From Pinibacter soli (GTDB taxonomy: Bacteria; Bacteroidota; Bacteroidia; Chitinophagales; Chitinophagaceae), in contig NZ_JASBRG010000007.1 in the NCBI RefSeq assembly GCF_029961145.1, forward strand, positions 1,752,173 to 1,816,172: 64,000 nucleotides of DNA, written 5' to 3'. Both the position numbers and the translations under genes were made by a program. Of this stretch, positions 17,223-25,939 are shown one piece after another. The first letter of the stretch is position 1; each line of letters begins with the position of its first letter. The notes under the pieces were generated by a model that had not been told where the DNA came from, made no database searches, and was given only the letters and a program-made list of their open reading frames with translations.

Positions 17223-17405
17223 ATGCAAGGTTTGTTATCGTAAGTTACCGATTTCCTTTGGCAGGCTGTATTGCAATTTACAAGTGTGTGATTTCCAGAT
17301 ATCTCCATAATTCAGCGGTGAGCATTTTGATAATTATGGTTTTCAGTGTGCGGATTGGAGGTTGTAAGCTTTACAACAGCGAAAATATTGTGCCAGTTTT
17401 GCCCT

Positions 17406-17440
17406 AAAAAAAACCGCCCCAACAATATTGTGGGGCGGCT
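17406..17440 (-). terminator. intrinsic terminator after the PUR-family gene
   Basis: 8-bp G/C-rich stem (17414-17421 with 17431-17438) whose loop is itself a palindrome (CAATATTG), followed on the minus strand by a run of eight T. Confidence 0.9.
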
Positions 17441-17461
17441 CTTCATTTATCGGAAAAAATT

Positions 17462-17875
17462 TTACCATTTGTCAACATCTTCACCAAGAGTATCTGCAAC
17501 CGGAGCTGCGGCAGGTGATGGAGCAACTGTAGTGGATTCAGCAACGATATTTTCGCTTGTTGCAACTTCCCCTTCGCTGTCGTAATTATCGTGGTTGTAC
17601 GCGTCAAAATCAAAGTCGGGCATCAATTCTGTTTTCACGTAATCTACCGCTTCTGTCAATGCTTTTAAGAACTTGTTGAAATCCTCTTTGTAAAGGAAAA
17701 CCTTGTGCCTGTCATAACCATCTTCGTTGAATTTCTTACGGCTTTCAGTAATTGTAAGATAATAATCGTTGCTGCGGGTTGCTCTTACGTCAAAGAAATA
17801 AGTTCTTCTCTTTCCGGCTCTGATGCGCTTACTGTAAACGCTCTCCATTCTTTTTTCATTACTTTCGTACGCCAC
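17462..17875 (-). CDS. PUR-family (DUF3276) nucleic-acid-binding protein
   Basis: Small DNA/RNA-binding protein of the bacterial PUR-alpha-like family. MAYESNEKRMESVYSKRIRA, KRRTYFFDVRATRSNDYYLT and FNEDGYDRHKVFLYKEDFNK form one PUR repeat (about residues 10-90). The C-terminal 50 residues are acidic and low in complexity. The start codon is GTG at 17875, matching the conserved N terminus. A clear -7 box lies about 50 bases upstream and a terminator directly downstream, so it is monocistronic. In spirochaetes the homologue regulates RNA and DNA targets; the role here is unknown. Confidence 0.93.
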   Translation of the reverse strand: MAYESNEKRMESVYSKRIRAGKRRTYFFDVRATRSNDYYLTITESRKKFNEDGYDRHKVFLYKEDFNKFLKALTEAVDYVKTELMPDFDFDAYNHDNYDSEGEVATSENIVAESTTVAPSPAAAPVADTLGEDVDKW

Positions 17876-17926
17876 GGTAATAATTTTTTACAGTTAGGAA
17901 TTTTTTAATTATTGTTCAATAAGCTA

Positions 17927-17934
17927 CAAATATA
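17927..17934 (-). promoter_or_regulatory. -7 box for the PUR-family gene (TATATTTG)
   Basis: Exact TAnnTTTG match on the minus strand, 51 bases before the GTG start. Confidence 0.65.
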
Positions 17935-18007
17935 ATATTGTTTTCGAATTGGCAAAATTTGAAACCATTGAATCTACTGATTTTTGTAAGTGTATCCACT
18001 TATTTTT

Positions 18008-19837
18008 TCAAGATTCTTTCTCGGAGTGTTCCTGCAACTGTTGTTGCTCATATAAATAAGCATAATAACCATTGCGTGCGATCAAGTCCTGATGTTTTCC
18101 CATTTCCACAATGCGCCCGTTTTCCAAAACAACGATCTTGTCAAAATCAAATAACGAGAATATTCTATGCGTAATAATAATCGCTGTTTTATGACGCAAA
18201 AACGCATATAGGTTTGATATAATCTCTTTTTCTGTGCTGGCATCAACGGCACTTAAACAATCATCGAACACTACCATTTGCGGGTTCTTGATCAATGCTC
18301 TGGCAATAGATATGCGCTGTTTTTGTCCTCCACTCAATGTTACACCACGCTCTCCTATCATCGTATCAAACTTACCGGAAAACTGGTTGATCTCTTTTTC
18401 CACGCTGGCAAATTGCGTCGCTTTTATAACGTCTTCAAAAGAAGCTTTCACAGCTCCGAAACGGATATTTCCGGTAACGGTGTCGCTGAACAAAAACACA
18501 TCCTGTGGCACATAACTTATTTGTTCACGAAGTCTGTGTAGTTCCATTTCCTTTAGATTAGTTCCATCGATGGAAATAGTGCCGCTACCAGGGTCGTACA
18601 TGCGTAAAAGCAATTGCGCAAGTGTCGTCTTGCCACTTCCCGTTCTTCCAATGATCGCAACTTTTTCTCCCTTTTTAATATCAAGAGAAAAATCCTTTAA
18701 TGCGTGGATACCTGTGTCAGGATATACAAAATTGACATTGTCGAAGTGTATGTGGCCTGTCAACACCGGATCTACAGCCTTTGGTGAATTTGCGATAACG
18801 GGTTCCGTTTGCAAAAATTCATTGAGTCTTTTTTGCGAAGCCGATGCCCTCTGTACCATACTGGCTGTCCAACCGATGGCACTCACCGGGAATGTGAGCA
18901 TATTCACATACATCACAAACTCAGCGATGGTTCCTGTTGTTACGCCAGAACCCGGAGTAAGCGAATAAAAACCACCGATCATGATTGTTAACAAAGTGCT
19001 CAAACCAATGATCAATGACATGGAAGGAAAATAAACGGCTTCCAGTTTCGCCAACCCTATAGCGTTGGTGCGGTATTCCTCACTTTTCTTATCGAAAAAA
19101 CCAAGCATGGCTTTTTCCTGCACAAAGGATTTTATGACACGAATACCCGAGTAAGATTCCTGTGCCGCAGTGGTAAGATCTGATAACAGCGCCTGGATCC
19201 TTTCGCTTTTCCTGTGAATAATATTGTTGATGAAATAGATGATTGCAGCAAGTAATGGCAGGGGCGCCAGCACATACAAAGTAAGTCGCGGATTTTCTCT
19301 GACCATATAAGAAACACAAAAACCGATCGTAGCAGCAAGGTTGATAAAATACATCAATGCCGGACCGGTGTACATTCGCACACGGCTAACGTCTTCGGTT
19401 ATGCGATTCATCAAATCTCCGGTGCTGTTTCTTTTATAGAAAGCCGAGTCCAGCATTTGATAATGACTGTAGACCTCATTCTTCTGATCATACTCGATCA
19501 GCCTGCTCATTACAATGATCGTTTGCCTCGTGAGGAAAAGAAAGAACCCACTAACCAGTGCCGTTATCAGCAATACAACGCCGCACAATACTATTTTTTG
19601 ATTGAATGTAAATGATGCTGCAGAGTGGAACATTTGTGCAACAAGCGGATCATAGTTAAAGGAAACATTTTTAGGTTTGTAACCAGGCAGGCTGCTTTCT
19701 ACCGCATCTACTACAAATCTTGTTATTTGCGGTTGTATGATCTTAAAATAGTTGGAAAGGATAATGAAAATAAACCCGAGCAAAAATCTCCAACGATATT
19801 TCCAGAAATACTTATTGACTGCCTTTAGGTGCTTCAT
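18008..19837 (-). CDS. ABC exporter, fused permease-ATPase (MsbA/multidrug type)
   Basis: Half-transporter that works as a dimer in the inner membrane. From ATG at 19837 (MKHLKAVNKYFWKYRWRFLL; 27 upstream in-frame codons were rejected): six-helix membrane domain to about residue 330, then an ATPase with Walker A IGRTGSGKTTL, Q-loop SYVPQDVFLFSD, signature LSGGQKQR, Walker B MVVFDDCLSAVD and switch His in IITHRI. 609 residues. The Walker B is followed by D rather than the usual E (FDDCLS), a variant known in some heterodimeric exporters with one weak site, but no partner gene is adjacent. Substrate unknown (drug, lipid or peptide). Confidence 0.92.
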   Translation of the reverse strand: MKHLKAVNKYFWKYRWRFLLGFIFIILSNYFKIIQPQITRFVVDAVESSLPGYKPKNVSFNYDPLVAQMFHSAASFTFNQKIVLCGVVLLITALVSGFFLFLTRQTIIVMSRLIEYDQKNEVYSHYQMLDSAFYKRNSTGDLMNRITEDVSRVRMYTGPALMYFINLAATIGFCVSYMVRENPRLTLYVLAPLPLLAAIIYFINNIIHRKSERIQALLSDLTTAAQESYSGIRVIKSFVQEKAMLGFFDKKSEEYRTNAIGLAKLEAVYFPSMSLIIGLSTLLTIMIGGFYSLTPGSGVTTGTIAEFVMYVNMLTFPVSAIGWTASMVQRASASQKRLNEFLQTEPVIANSPKAVDPVLTGHIHFDNVNFVYPDTGIHALKDFSLDIKKGEKVAIIGRTGSGKTTLAQLLLRMYDPGSGTISIDGTNLKEMELHRLREQISYVPQDVFLFSDTVTGNIRFGAVKASFEDVIKATQFASVEKEINQFSGKFDTMIGERGVTLSGGQKQRISIARALIKNPQMVVFDDCLSAVDASTEKEIISNLYAFLRHKTAIIITHRIFSLFDFDKIVVLENGRIVEMGKHQDLIARNGYYAYLYEQQQLQEHSEKES

Positions 19838-19962
19838 CTTCTCACGAAGGTAGGAAATTGTTACAAGGCAAATTTTCCGCTTGTATAAAGACAACGATTC
19901 ATTAATGATACAAATCATGCCGTAACCTTTTACAAATCAGCATTTAGCAAAATATCTACGGT

Positions 19963-19970
19963 TATTTTTG
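19963..19970 (+). promoter_or_regulatory. -7 box (TATTTTTG) that helps place the CBS gene start
   Basis: Exact TAnnTTTG match. It ends two bases before an in-frame ATG at 19972; transcription would begin at or after that ATG, so translation probably starts at 19984 or 19993. Confidence 0.55.
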
Positions 19971-19992
19971 AATGCTTACAAAAATGATCGAT

Positions 19993-20412
19993 ATGAAAAA
20001 GAGAACTCCGGTTGCCAAGATCATGACGTCTGACGTAATATCTGTCGACATATGTGAAAGCCTGAAGAAGGTGGAAAAAATAATGCATGACAGACACATC
20101 CGTCACCTGCCGGTAATATCGCATGGTAAACTTGCAGGCATCATCAGCCATACCGATATTATGCGATTGAGCTTTGGTTCACTTTTCGATGGTCAGGAGT
20201 CTTCTGACGAGGCCATTTTTGACATGCTTAAATTGGAGCAAATAATGGTCTCTAATCCAAAAACCGTCGCCCCGACAGAAAGTATTAAAGATGTAGCTGA
20301 GTTTTTGACAAAGGCAGAATTTCACGCTTTGCCTGTAGTGGAAGATGGCAAACTGCTGGGCATCGTAACAACAACTGACGTCATCCGGTACCTGGTTGAT
20401 CAATATGAATAG
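19993..20412 (+). CDS. CBS-domain pair protein
   Basis: Two CBS domains (about residues 5-65 and 75-137), a module that binds adenine nucleotides and usually senses energy state or gates enzymes and channels. MTSDVISVDICESLKKVEKI, RHLPVISHGKLAGIISHTDI, FHALPVVEDGKLLGIVTTTD show the two repeats. Nothing else is fused, so this is a stand-alone regulator; the partner is unknown. The frame is open from ATG 19972 (146 residues), but the -7 box at 19963-19970 favours ATG 19993 (MKKRTPVAKIMTSD, 139 residues) or 19984. Confidence 0.88.
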   Translation: MKKRTPVAKIMTSDVISVDICESLKKVEKIMHDRHIRHLPVISHGKLAGIISHTDIMRLSFGSLFDGQESSDEAIFDMLKLEQIMVSNPKTVAPTESIKDVAEFLTKAEFHALPVVEDGKLLGIVTTTDVIRYLVDQYE

Positions 20413-20512
20413 GCTCACAACCAACAGGAGAAAAGCAATATCCAATATCCGATAAATGAAATTACCTGAAATCACATGGTGTTTTGTTTACAAAGGGTAT
20501 GTTTCAATCTGG

Positions 20513-20537
20513 CCCCGCCTCCGCAGGCGGGGTTCTT
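20513..20537 (+). terminator. G/C-rich hairpin after the CBS gene
   Basis: 8-bp perfect stem (20513-20520 with 20525-20532), tetraloop CCGC, followed by TTCTTAATTT. The T run is weak. A similar CCGCC/GGCGG palindrome occurs at 62776-62790. Confidence 0.55.
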
Positions 20538-20606
20538 AATTTAGTGGAAAATTGAAAATAAAGAAACGACGGTCGTTGAAATAATTTTCAACTTTCAACT
20601 TCAATT
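20537..20606. repeat. intergenic inverted repeat, TTGAAAGT-word family
   Basis: Arm 1 (20537-20562) contains GTGGAAAATTGAAAATAAAG; arm 2 (20577-20606) contains ATTTTCAACTTTCAACTTC. The loop holds a second perfect small palindrome (AACGAC/GTCGTT). Confidence 0.65.
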
Positions 20607-20669
20607 AAAAAAACTTCCTTCGCTTGTCCAACTTTACCGATCCCGATTGTTGTATTTAAAACTTTACCC

Positions 20670-21224
20670 ATGGGCAAATTAAATTCATTCACTTTCATAA
20701 CACTTGACGGCTATTATAAAGGTGCCGGCAATGACATCAGCTGGCATCCGCATGGTGGAGATGCAGCGGAATATGCAGCTCAAAAATCGCAGGGAGAAAA
20801 CACCCTAGTTTTTGGACGCTTAACATACGAAATGATGGCCGGCTTTTGGCCCACTCCAATGGCAAAGGAAAGTTTTCCTGAAGTGGCCGAAGGAATGAAC
20901 AAAGCAGAAAAAATTGTTTTCTCCAAAACGCTTACGAACGCAACCTGGGAAAAAACAAGAATCATTACGAACGATATTATTGGTGAAATGAAGCACCTGA
21001 AAAAAACGAGTGAGAAGGATATGACGATCCTCGGCAGCGGAAGTATTCTTGCTCAATTCGCCAACCATGGTTTGGTGGACGAATTTATAATCATGCTCGA
21101 CCCGGTCGCGATTGGAAAAGGCTCGTCTATCTTCCAAAATATTCAAAAGCAACTCAACCTGAAATTAAAAGAACACAAGGTCTTCAATAGCGGAATCATA
21201 GTGATGAACTATGTGCCGGCGTAG
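20670..21224 (+). CDS. dihydrofolate reductase-like / RibD C-terminal domain protein
   Basis: Cytosolic NADPH-binding reductase fold of the YyaP/YwjB type; the substrate cannot be told from sequence. FTFITLDGYYKG at the start, GENTLVFGRLTYEMMAGFW near 40-60 (NADPH site), KTLTNATWEKTRII, and MTILGSGSILAQFANHGLVD (about 120-140) mark the family. 184 residues, ATG at 20670. It is flanked on both sides by inverted repeat elements and is monocistronic. Confidence 0.9.
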   Translation: MGKLNSFTFITLDGYYKGAGNDISWHPHGGDAAEYAAQKSQGENTLVFGRLTYEMMAGFWPTPMAKESFPEVAEGMNKAEKIVFSKTLTNATWEKTRIITNDIIGEMKHLKKTSEKDMTILGSGSILAQFANHGLVDEFIIMLDPVAIGKGSSIFQNIQKQLNLKLKEHKVFNSGIIVMNYVPA

Positions 21225-21226
21225 GG

Positions 21227-21383
21227 AGCACGCAGATGACGCTGATTGGACTGATTTGCGCTGATTTTTGTGCTAATAATTGAATAAGAGAATAACTGAA
21301 CGTTGAATAACGAACTGTTCGATTACATCTTATGAAAAGATCAATGTAAATCAGTTTAATCCGTGTCCTCTGCGTGCCTTAGA
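21227..21383. repeat. nested inverted repeat, GCAGATGACGC outside, CTGAATAA inside
   Basis: The outer arms 21227-21275 (GCACGCAGATGACGCTGATT and further words) and 21337-21383 (AATCCGTGTCCTCTGCGTGC) pair. The loop holds a single arm of AATAACTGAACGTTGAATAA words. It lies between convergent genes. Confidence 0.7.
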
Positions 21384-21471
21384 TCAATTCTAGCTTATAG
21401 ACTCTCAAACTCTGACCACTGAAGTGTTTCGTGCAATGTGCAATTACTGCTGGGGTTATGTTCATTAAAAA

Positions 21472-21996
21472 TCAGGTTTCATTCTTGCAATTAGAAATTA
21501 AGCGGAGTTTTTGTTCTCTTGTTTTAAGCCATTGCACCTGGCTATCCGTATCCGGAACTTTTAATCCTCTGACCTTGCTAATATCGACAAAAATTGCATC
21601 TGATCGTTGACCAAACAATAAAAGGATACATGCAGCAATGAGCGACGACCGTCCTATTCCCATTCTGCAATGAATCACCACAGAACTTCCATTCTGAATA
21701 ACTCCTGCAAGATAGGTCGTAAGCCAATCGACTTTGTCGGTTGCTTTAGGTACTTCGCGATCCGCTATTGGAAAACTAATAAACTCAATCGAATTGTCTT
21801 TGCAAAAGGTCTCCTCTTGTCGCAACCCAAGCTCATTAACTTCTTCACTTTCCAATAGGGAAACCAGAAGTTCTACTTTTTGTTTTTTTATGCTGGCTAT
21901 TTCATCAGCAAGCCAATCGCCTCCCCGAGGCCTTGCCATGATGCCCAATCTCCCAGCATTGTCGCTATGATATATCCAATAAATCTTTGTGAACAT
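21472..21996 (-). CDS. dual-specificity/tyrosine phosphatase-like protein
   Basis: Cysteine-based phosphatase of the DSP/PTP superfamily. The P-loop HCRMGIGRSS (Cys near residue 117, Arg six later) is intact, and the general acid Asp is probably in FPIADREVP near 85. The N terminus (WIYHSDNAGRLGIMARPRGG) resembles PTP-like proteins that include phytase-related and atypical DSP members. 174 residues, cytosolic, ATG at 21996. The natural substrate is unknown. A -7 box lies about 77 bases upstream. Confidence 0.87.
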   Translation of the reverse strand: MFTKIYWIYHSDNAGRLGIMARPRGGDWLADEIASIKKQKVELLVSLLESEEVNELGLRQEETFCKDNSIEFISFPIADREVPKATDKVDWLTTYLAGVIQNGSSVVIHCRMGIGRSSLIAACILLLFGQRSDAIFVDISKVRGLKVPDTDSQVQWLKTREQKLRLISNCKNET

Positions 21997-22072
21997 AATT
22001 GTCCTAGTTACGAATTACAATGGCATTCCTTCACAATAAAGAACCGTCCATACTGGTTGCGGTTGTTTACCA

Positions 22073-22080
22073 CAAATATA
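22073..22080 (-). promoter_or_regulatory. -7 box for the phosphatase gene (TATATTTG)
   Basis: Exact TAnnTTTG match on the minus strand, implying a leader of about 70 bases. Confidence 0.5.
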
Positions 22081-22121
22081 ATAAACCGAAAATGGCAGCG
22101 GCAAAAGAAACCATTCGCCTA

Positions 22122-22152
22122 TTTTAAAAGCCCCCAAACCTTTGTATATTTA
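22122..22152 (+). promoter_or_regulatory. possible promoter for the 22205-22966 gene
   Basis: TTTT (22122-22125), 19 bases, then TATATTTA (22145-22152), one mismatch from TAnnTTTG; about 50 bases before the ATG at 22205. Confidence 0.35.
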
Positions 22153-22204
22153 AAGTAACACCCAACGATTGCGTCTTTCGGTTATATCATTTAACGATGC
22201 CTGT

Positions 22205-22966
22205 ATGAAAACCTTGCTTGTTACATTGCTAGCCATTGCCTTTCAGTTTGCGTTCGCGCAACAGCCAAACAAAAGCACTCCTTTTCCTGGCAGGGATTCA
22301 GTTTATATTTCCGGCAAGGTTGTAGATGAATCCGGCAAGCCGATGGAAAATGTGATGGTGCTTGTTTATCCATTTTATACAGAAAAATTCGATGTTACCT
22401 GGTATGAGCAGGACACTTTTTACACAAACACAGAAGGCAAATATGTTGCAGCCTTGAACAGCGGACAATTCTCAAATCACTTATACTTCAAAGCAAAAGA
22501 CTGTCTTCCTTCAAGCATTTATCTGCCCAATAAATCATACTGGCAAATAGCTGATGAACCAGTAAAATTGCTTAGCCGGAAGCAGCATTATTTCGATACC
22601 AGAAAGATTGACAAAAAAGACTTGTCGCTCACAGTTGAAAAGGCACTTCAAAAATATAAAGTCAGTATAAGCCAAACGAAGCTCTTCTCCTACCCGACGG
22701 ATATTGGCAATATGAGGGGTCTTCGATTTGAGACCGCCGACAGCTCCATGATCGTATTAGCTACAGAAAATTTTTATAACAATCCGGCAACGAATAAATC
22801 CGATCTTCTTGATAGAAAAATAACCGGCATCGGCATCGCTTTTGTAAATGGTGACAAAGTCATTTTAGGTAATGGCTTAGAGATTGCTGAACGAAAAATA
22901 TATAACGAATATTTCCAGGAGAAAAAAGATTTGGAGGCGAAGCAACAACCTCAAAAAAAGCAATAA
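22205..22966 (+). CDS. secreted protein with carboxypeptidase-regulatory-like domain
   Basis: From ATG at 22205 the protein has a clear signal peptide (MKTLLVTLLAIAFQFAFAQ), which is why the upstream TTG at 22169 is rejected. Residues 35-110 form a carboxypeptidase-regulatory-like beta sandwich (VYISGKVVDESGKPMENVMV, DTFYTNTEGKYVAAL). The remaining 140 residues are not recognised and end in a charged, Gln/Lys-rich tail. 253 residues, probably periplasmic or surface-bound. No TonB-receptor domain follows, so it is not a truncated receptor by length alone. Function unknown. Confidence 0.82.
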   Translation: MKTLLVTLLAIAFQFAFAQQPNKSTPFPGRDSVYISGKVVDESGKPMENVMVLVYPFYTEKFDVTWYEQDTFYTNTEGKYVAALNSGQFSNHLYFKAKDCLPSSIYLPNKSYWQIADEPVKLLSRKQHYFDTRKIDKKDLSLTVEKALQKYKVSISQTKLFSYPTDIGNMRGLRFETADSSMIVLATENFYNNPATNKSDLLDRKITGIGIAFVNGDKVILGNGLEIAERKIYNEYFQEKKDLEAKQQPQKKQ

Positions 22967-23043
22967 AAAAAAGTTGTATCAAAAATAAAAATGACTCCTG
23001 AGAATCGCGTAAACGACTACAACGCTCCGTTAGAGACCTGAAT

Positions 23044-23085
23044 AAAAAGAGGCTGACTCATACAATTTGAGGCAGCCTCTTTTTT
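23044..23085. terminator. bidirectional intrinsic terminator
   Basis: 12-bp perfect stem (23044-23055 with 23073-23084) with A-run before and T-run after, so it works in both directions. It lies between the convergent 22205-22966 and aldo-keto reductase genes. Confidence 0.88.
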
Positions 23086-23134
23086 ATTGCTTATAACTTA
23101 TTTGAAACTTAAAGAGTGGAATCAAACTCATAAC

Positions 23135-24142
23135 TCAAAACCATCCGTCCTCCAACAAACCCGCCTCTACCATTGCTTTCCAAAAATCTGCAGGTACCGG
23201 TTGATTAACCATATTGACAGTTGCTCTCAACCTTTCTGGTTTAGAAGCCGCGACCGCAATACTGTTCACTCCGGGGGCGGTCAACCCAAATTGCAAGGCC
23301 ACAGCCACATGCGAAAGACTATGCTTTTTGCAAAGCTCATAAAAACGTTCGCGCCAGCTAAGCAACTCCTGCCCGCGTTTTGTGGTCTCATCTACCATTT
23401 GGTAGTTATAAAAATTGCCGCCCGTTAAGAACCCGCCGTTGAATACCGCTGAGTTAATAACAGTAACATTTTTATCCGCTAGTGACTTCATAAAATGCGC
23501 CAGCTCTTTCGGATGGCTATGAATGCTCATACTGTTTGCGATCATTACCCAATCAAAATCTATATCATGGCTTAAGCGTTCAATCGATCGCCAGTTCTTT
23601 GCACCAACACCCACCGCGTCTGCTTTACCATTTTTCTTCAATTCGAAGAGTGCACGATAAGCCTCTAAAATTTCTTTGTATCTCTTTTCTTCATCTGTTG
23701 CATCCGTCGCCACAGCTAAATATTCGTCCGGATCATGTACCGATACAAAACGTGAGTCGTGTCCACCCAACAATTGGTTGCCTTGTTCGAAGCACGCCAG
23801 GATGCCATCGTAACCCAGCTTCTGCACAGCATCGTTCTTGATATCCTTCCAGATACCTTTCTCAAATGTAGGCTCGCCTGTGGTTAACGGCACGCGATAC
23901 CAACCCAATTTATTACTGATGATAACGTCTTCTGGTGAGATCGAAAGTTCTTTCAGGCCCTTGCCCAATGCTTCAAGCGCAAGACCCGCGCCGTATTTGC
24001 CGGCAGTATCAAAAAAATATGGCTTATCAGACAGGGAAACATATGCCTCAATCAACGCAGTCTTTTCTTCCTGCGAAAGTGCATTGTAGAGGTTACCCAA
24101 TGTACTGGTTCCTAAAATGGCCTTCGGTAAATTAACGTGCAT
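23135..24142 (-). CDS. aldo-keto reductase, D-threo-aldose dehydrogenase type
   Basis: NAD(P)-dependent oxidoreductase with TIM-barrel fold. From ATG at 24142 (MHVNLPKAILGTSTLGNLYN; 13 upstream codons dropped): the catalytic Asp/Tyr region FFDTAGKYGAGLALEALGKG, the Lys in VIISNKLGW, and the His in FVSVHDPDEYL; the cofactor part is GVNSIAVAASKPERLRATVN. 335 residues. The subgroup includes L-fucose/D-threo-aldose and pyridoxal dehydrogenases, so oxidation of a sugar is a reasonable guess. No sugar operon is adjacent. Confidence 0.88.
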   Translation of the reverse strand: MHVNLPKAILGTSTLGNLYNALSQEEKTALIEAYVSLSDKPYFFDTAGKYGAGLALEALGKGLKELSISPEDVIISNKLGWYRVPLTTGEPTFEKGIWKDIKNDAVQKLGYDGILACFEQGNQLLGGHDSRFVSVHDPDEYLAVATDATDEEKRYKEILEAYRALFELKKNGKADAVGVGAKNWRSIERLSHDIDFDWVMIANSMSIHSHPKELAHFMKSLADKNVTVINSAVFNGGFLTGGNFYNYQMVDETTKRGQELLSWRERFYELCKKHSLSHVAVALQFGLTAPGVNSIAVAASKPERLRATVNMVNQPVPADFWKAMVEAGLLEDGWF

Positions 24143-24201
24143 GACCGAAAATAGCCACATTTCAGTTCGCAGAAAAATCAAATTTGCGTATTATATTAGC
24201 A

Positions 24202-24372
24202 TGAGAGAGGAGCGCAGATTTTTATATTGTGATGATTTACGCAGATTCTTATGAGATTTGAAATTTGAAATTCAAAGTTGCGAACGACTTTACTTCTATG
24301 ATAAGTAATCTCAAATTAAAAAATCATAGCAAATCATCACAATCATAAAAATCTGCGTTCCTTTTCTCCTAA
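24202..24372. repeat. intergenic inverted repeat, GCAGATTTTTAT-word family
   Basis: Arm 1 (24202-24245) has GAGCGCAGATTTTTATATTG and TGTGATGATTTACGCAG. Arm 2 (24313-24372) has AATCATCACAATCATAAAAA and ATCTGCGTTCCTTTTCTCC. An inner pair GAGATTTGAAATTTG/CTCAAATT lies in the loop. Arm 2 overlaps the stop codon of the sigma factor gene. Confidence 0.75.
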
Positions 24373-24866
24373 CATCTCTCTATCCTTGATTTCAAAATCT
24401 TCCGCGCAAAATGGATGCGACTTTTGATCGTACCAATGGGTTCATTTAGCATCTCAGCAATTTCGTCGTACTTAAAGCCTTCAAGGTGCAGTAAAAAACT
24501 TTCTCTGAAAACAATAGGAAGTGCATGAATTCTTTCCTTAATCTCTTTTATCTCTAATTCGATTGGCAATATATTTCTGAGTGTGAATTCCACATTACCT
24601 GCTTCCGGTTTTCTGTAACACTTAAGCAGTACAGTTTGATAGGTTTCTTTTCTGCGATAGTTGTTAATAAATATATTGCGCATGATCGTGTACAACCACG
24701 CTCTCACATTGGAATTGGCTGAAAATCTTTGCTTGTTTGCCAGAGCTTTATAAATTGTGTCCTGTACCAGATCTTCTGCTGATTCCCGGTGATTTGTAAA
24801 CTTCAACGCGAATGATTTCAAATCTTCAGTATTGGCTGTTATCAGTGTATCAATTTCTGCTGACAT
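24369..24866 (-). CDS. ECF-type RNA polymerase sigma factor
   Basis: Extracytoplasmic-function sigma-70 factor. Region 2 (about residues 8-75) contains FTNHRESAEDLVQDTIYKAL and NVRAWLYTIMRNIFINNYRR. Region 4 (about 105-160) contains FLLHLEGFKYDEIAEMLNEP and IGTIKSRIHFARKILKSRI. 165 residues is normal. No anti-sigma gene follows: downstream is a repeat and then the aldo-keto reductase, and upstream is a 600-base non-coding stretch, so it is an orphan ECF factor as far as this window shows. It may be controlled by its own level. Confidence 0.93.
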   Translation of the reverse strand: MSAEIDTLITANTEDLKSFALKFTNHRESAEDLVQDTIYKALANKQRFSANSNVRAWLYTIMRNIFINNYRRKETYQTVLLKCYRKPEAGNVEFTLRNILPIELEIKEIKERIHALPIVFRESFLLHLEGFKYDEIAEMLNEPIGTIKSRIHFARKILKSRIERC

Positions 24867-25435
24867 AGATTACGATTATAGAATAAGTATTGGGTTAAAA
24901 TTCATGAACCTTTTCAAAAGCCATCGCACAGGTCAATTGCTTATGAAACAGCATCAGGCAAATAGCACTTTGAATTCCTCCCAAAATAGTTTCTTTTATA
25001 CAAGCCGGAGGGGCTTAACAGTTAAATGGATATGTGAAAAGACAGCATTGAAAGCATTATTTCTGTGTGTATTTTTATCTGTTTAATTTAACTATCAGGT
25101 ATTCGACATTATCATTCTGAACATTCTTTTTGCAAAAATTCGACGCGATAGTTAATAGTTTATCGAATGATTTTTTTTGGAAACATCTCATTATGTTTTT
25201 CAAAAAAACAGATGGACAAAGCGAACCGGCTATGGTTTGCAAACCATACTCTTCTTAGGGAGCATAGCTGCAGCTGATTGTCGCTATGCTTGTTCCGGTG
25301 CATGTTTCACTACATTCATGTTTTATCGTTAAAACTTTTCTTCAACCATCGATTCTCCAAAACCCTTGTTATTATTGAGTTTCAGCCTATCAATCATATA
25401 GTTGAAAAAAATATTTTCAATTTTTTGAAATCTTT
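24867..25435. other. 570-base non-coding region with palindromes
   Basis: No credible coding sequence on either strand. It holds several dyads: AACTATC/GATAGTT (about 25089 and 25149), a near-perfect palindrome TATGGTTTGCAAACCATA (25230-25247), and AGCATAGC/GCTATGCT (25262-25289, 14-base loop). It could carry the sigma-factor promoter and a small RNA, but no promoter-terminator pair proves one. Confidence 0.5.
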
Positions 25436-25467
25436 TTTGGCAAATAAATCCCGGCACCTTTATTTTG
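25436..25467 (+). promoter_or_regulatory. promoter of tRNA-Ser
   Basis: TTTG at 25436-25439, 20 bases, then TTATTTTG at 25460-25467 (one mismatch from TAnnTTTG). The expected start point is at or just before the mature 5' end of the tRNA at 25473. Confidence 0.6.
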
Positions 25468-25472
25468 CACCC

Positions 25473-25560
<88 letters not shown>

Positions 25561-25582
25561 AAACCCTTCAAAAAAGGAATTT

Positions 25583-25609
25583 AAAAGCGCTATTTTTTAG
25601 CGCTTTTTT
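25583..25609 (+). terminator. intrinsic terminator of tRNA-Ser
   Basis: 10-bp stem (25583-25592 with 25598-25607), five-T loop, T-run after. Suits a short monocistronic tRNA transcript. Confidence 0.88.
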
Positions 25610-25939
25610 GTTGTACCTATCCGTCGTGATCAGATTAGTTTGAGTGATCCTCATAAACCCCAAAAACTATCTGCAATAGACACAGCGCAATTCCCTGGCA
25701 ACTATCATCCTCTACAAGCAAAGCAAACCGAATTTCAGGCTTCTTCCCGCAAACAAACAATGAAATTATGTGCTACACAATGGCTTCATCGCTTCAAAAA
25801 AAACACTAAAAATCTGCTGCTATGTACAAGGGGCAGTTTACTGTTAAACGCTTTCGAATACGCGAAAAGAATTGTATCTTAAGAGACTGTAGATTCTGCT
25901 AGTGTAACACCCGTAACGCATTCTTATAACAACTCCATT
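25610..25939. other. 330-base region without a credible gene
   Basis: One 80-codon open frame exists (25640-25882) but has no homologue-like features, no start signal and an irregular composition. I see no repeat arm of the kind found in other gaps. It probably contains the promoter of the 25940 gene. Confidence 0.4.

Noticed and set aside
24867-25086. Open frame of about 60-84 codons upstream of the sigma factor as a candidate anti-sigma factor
   Set aside because: On the opposite strand, without membrane helix or zinc motif; codon pattern random.
25640-25882. 80-codon open frame after tRNA-Ser
   Set aside because: No start signal, no conserved-looking segment; composition like spacer DNA.
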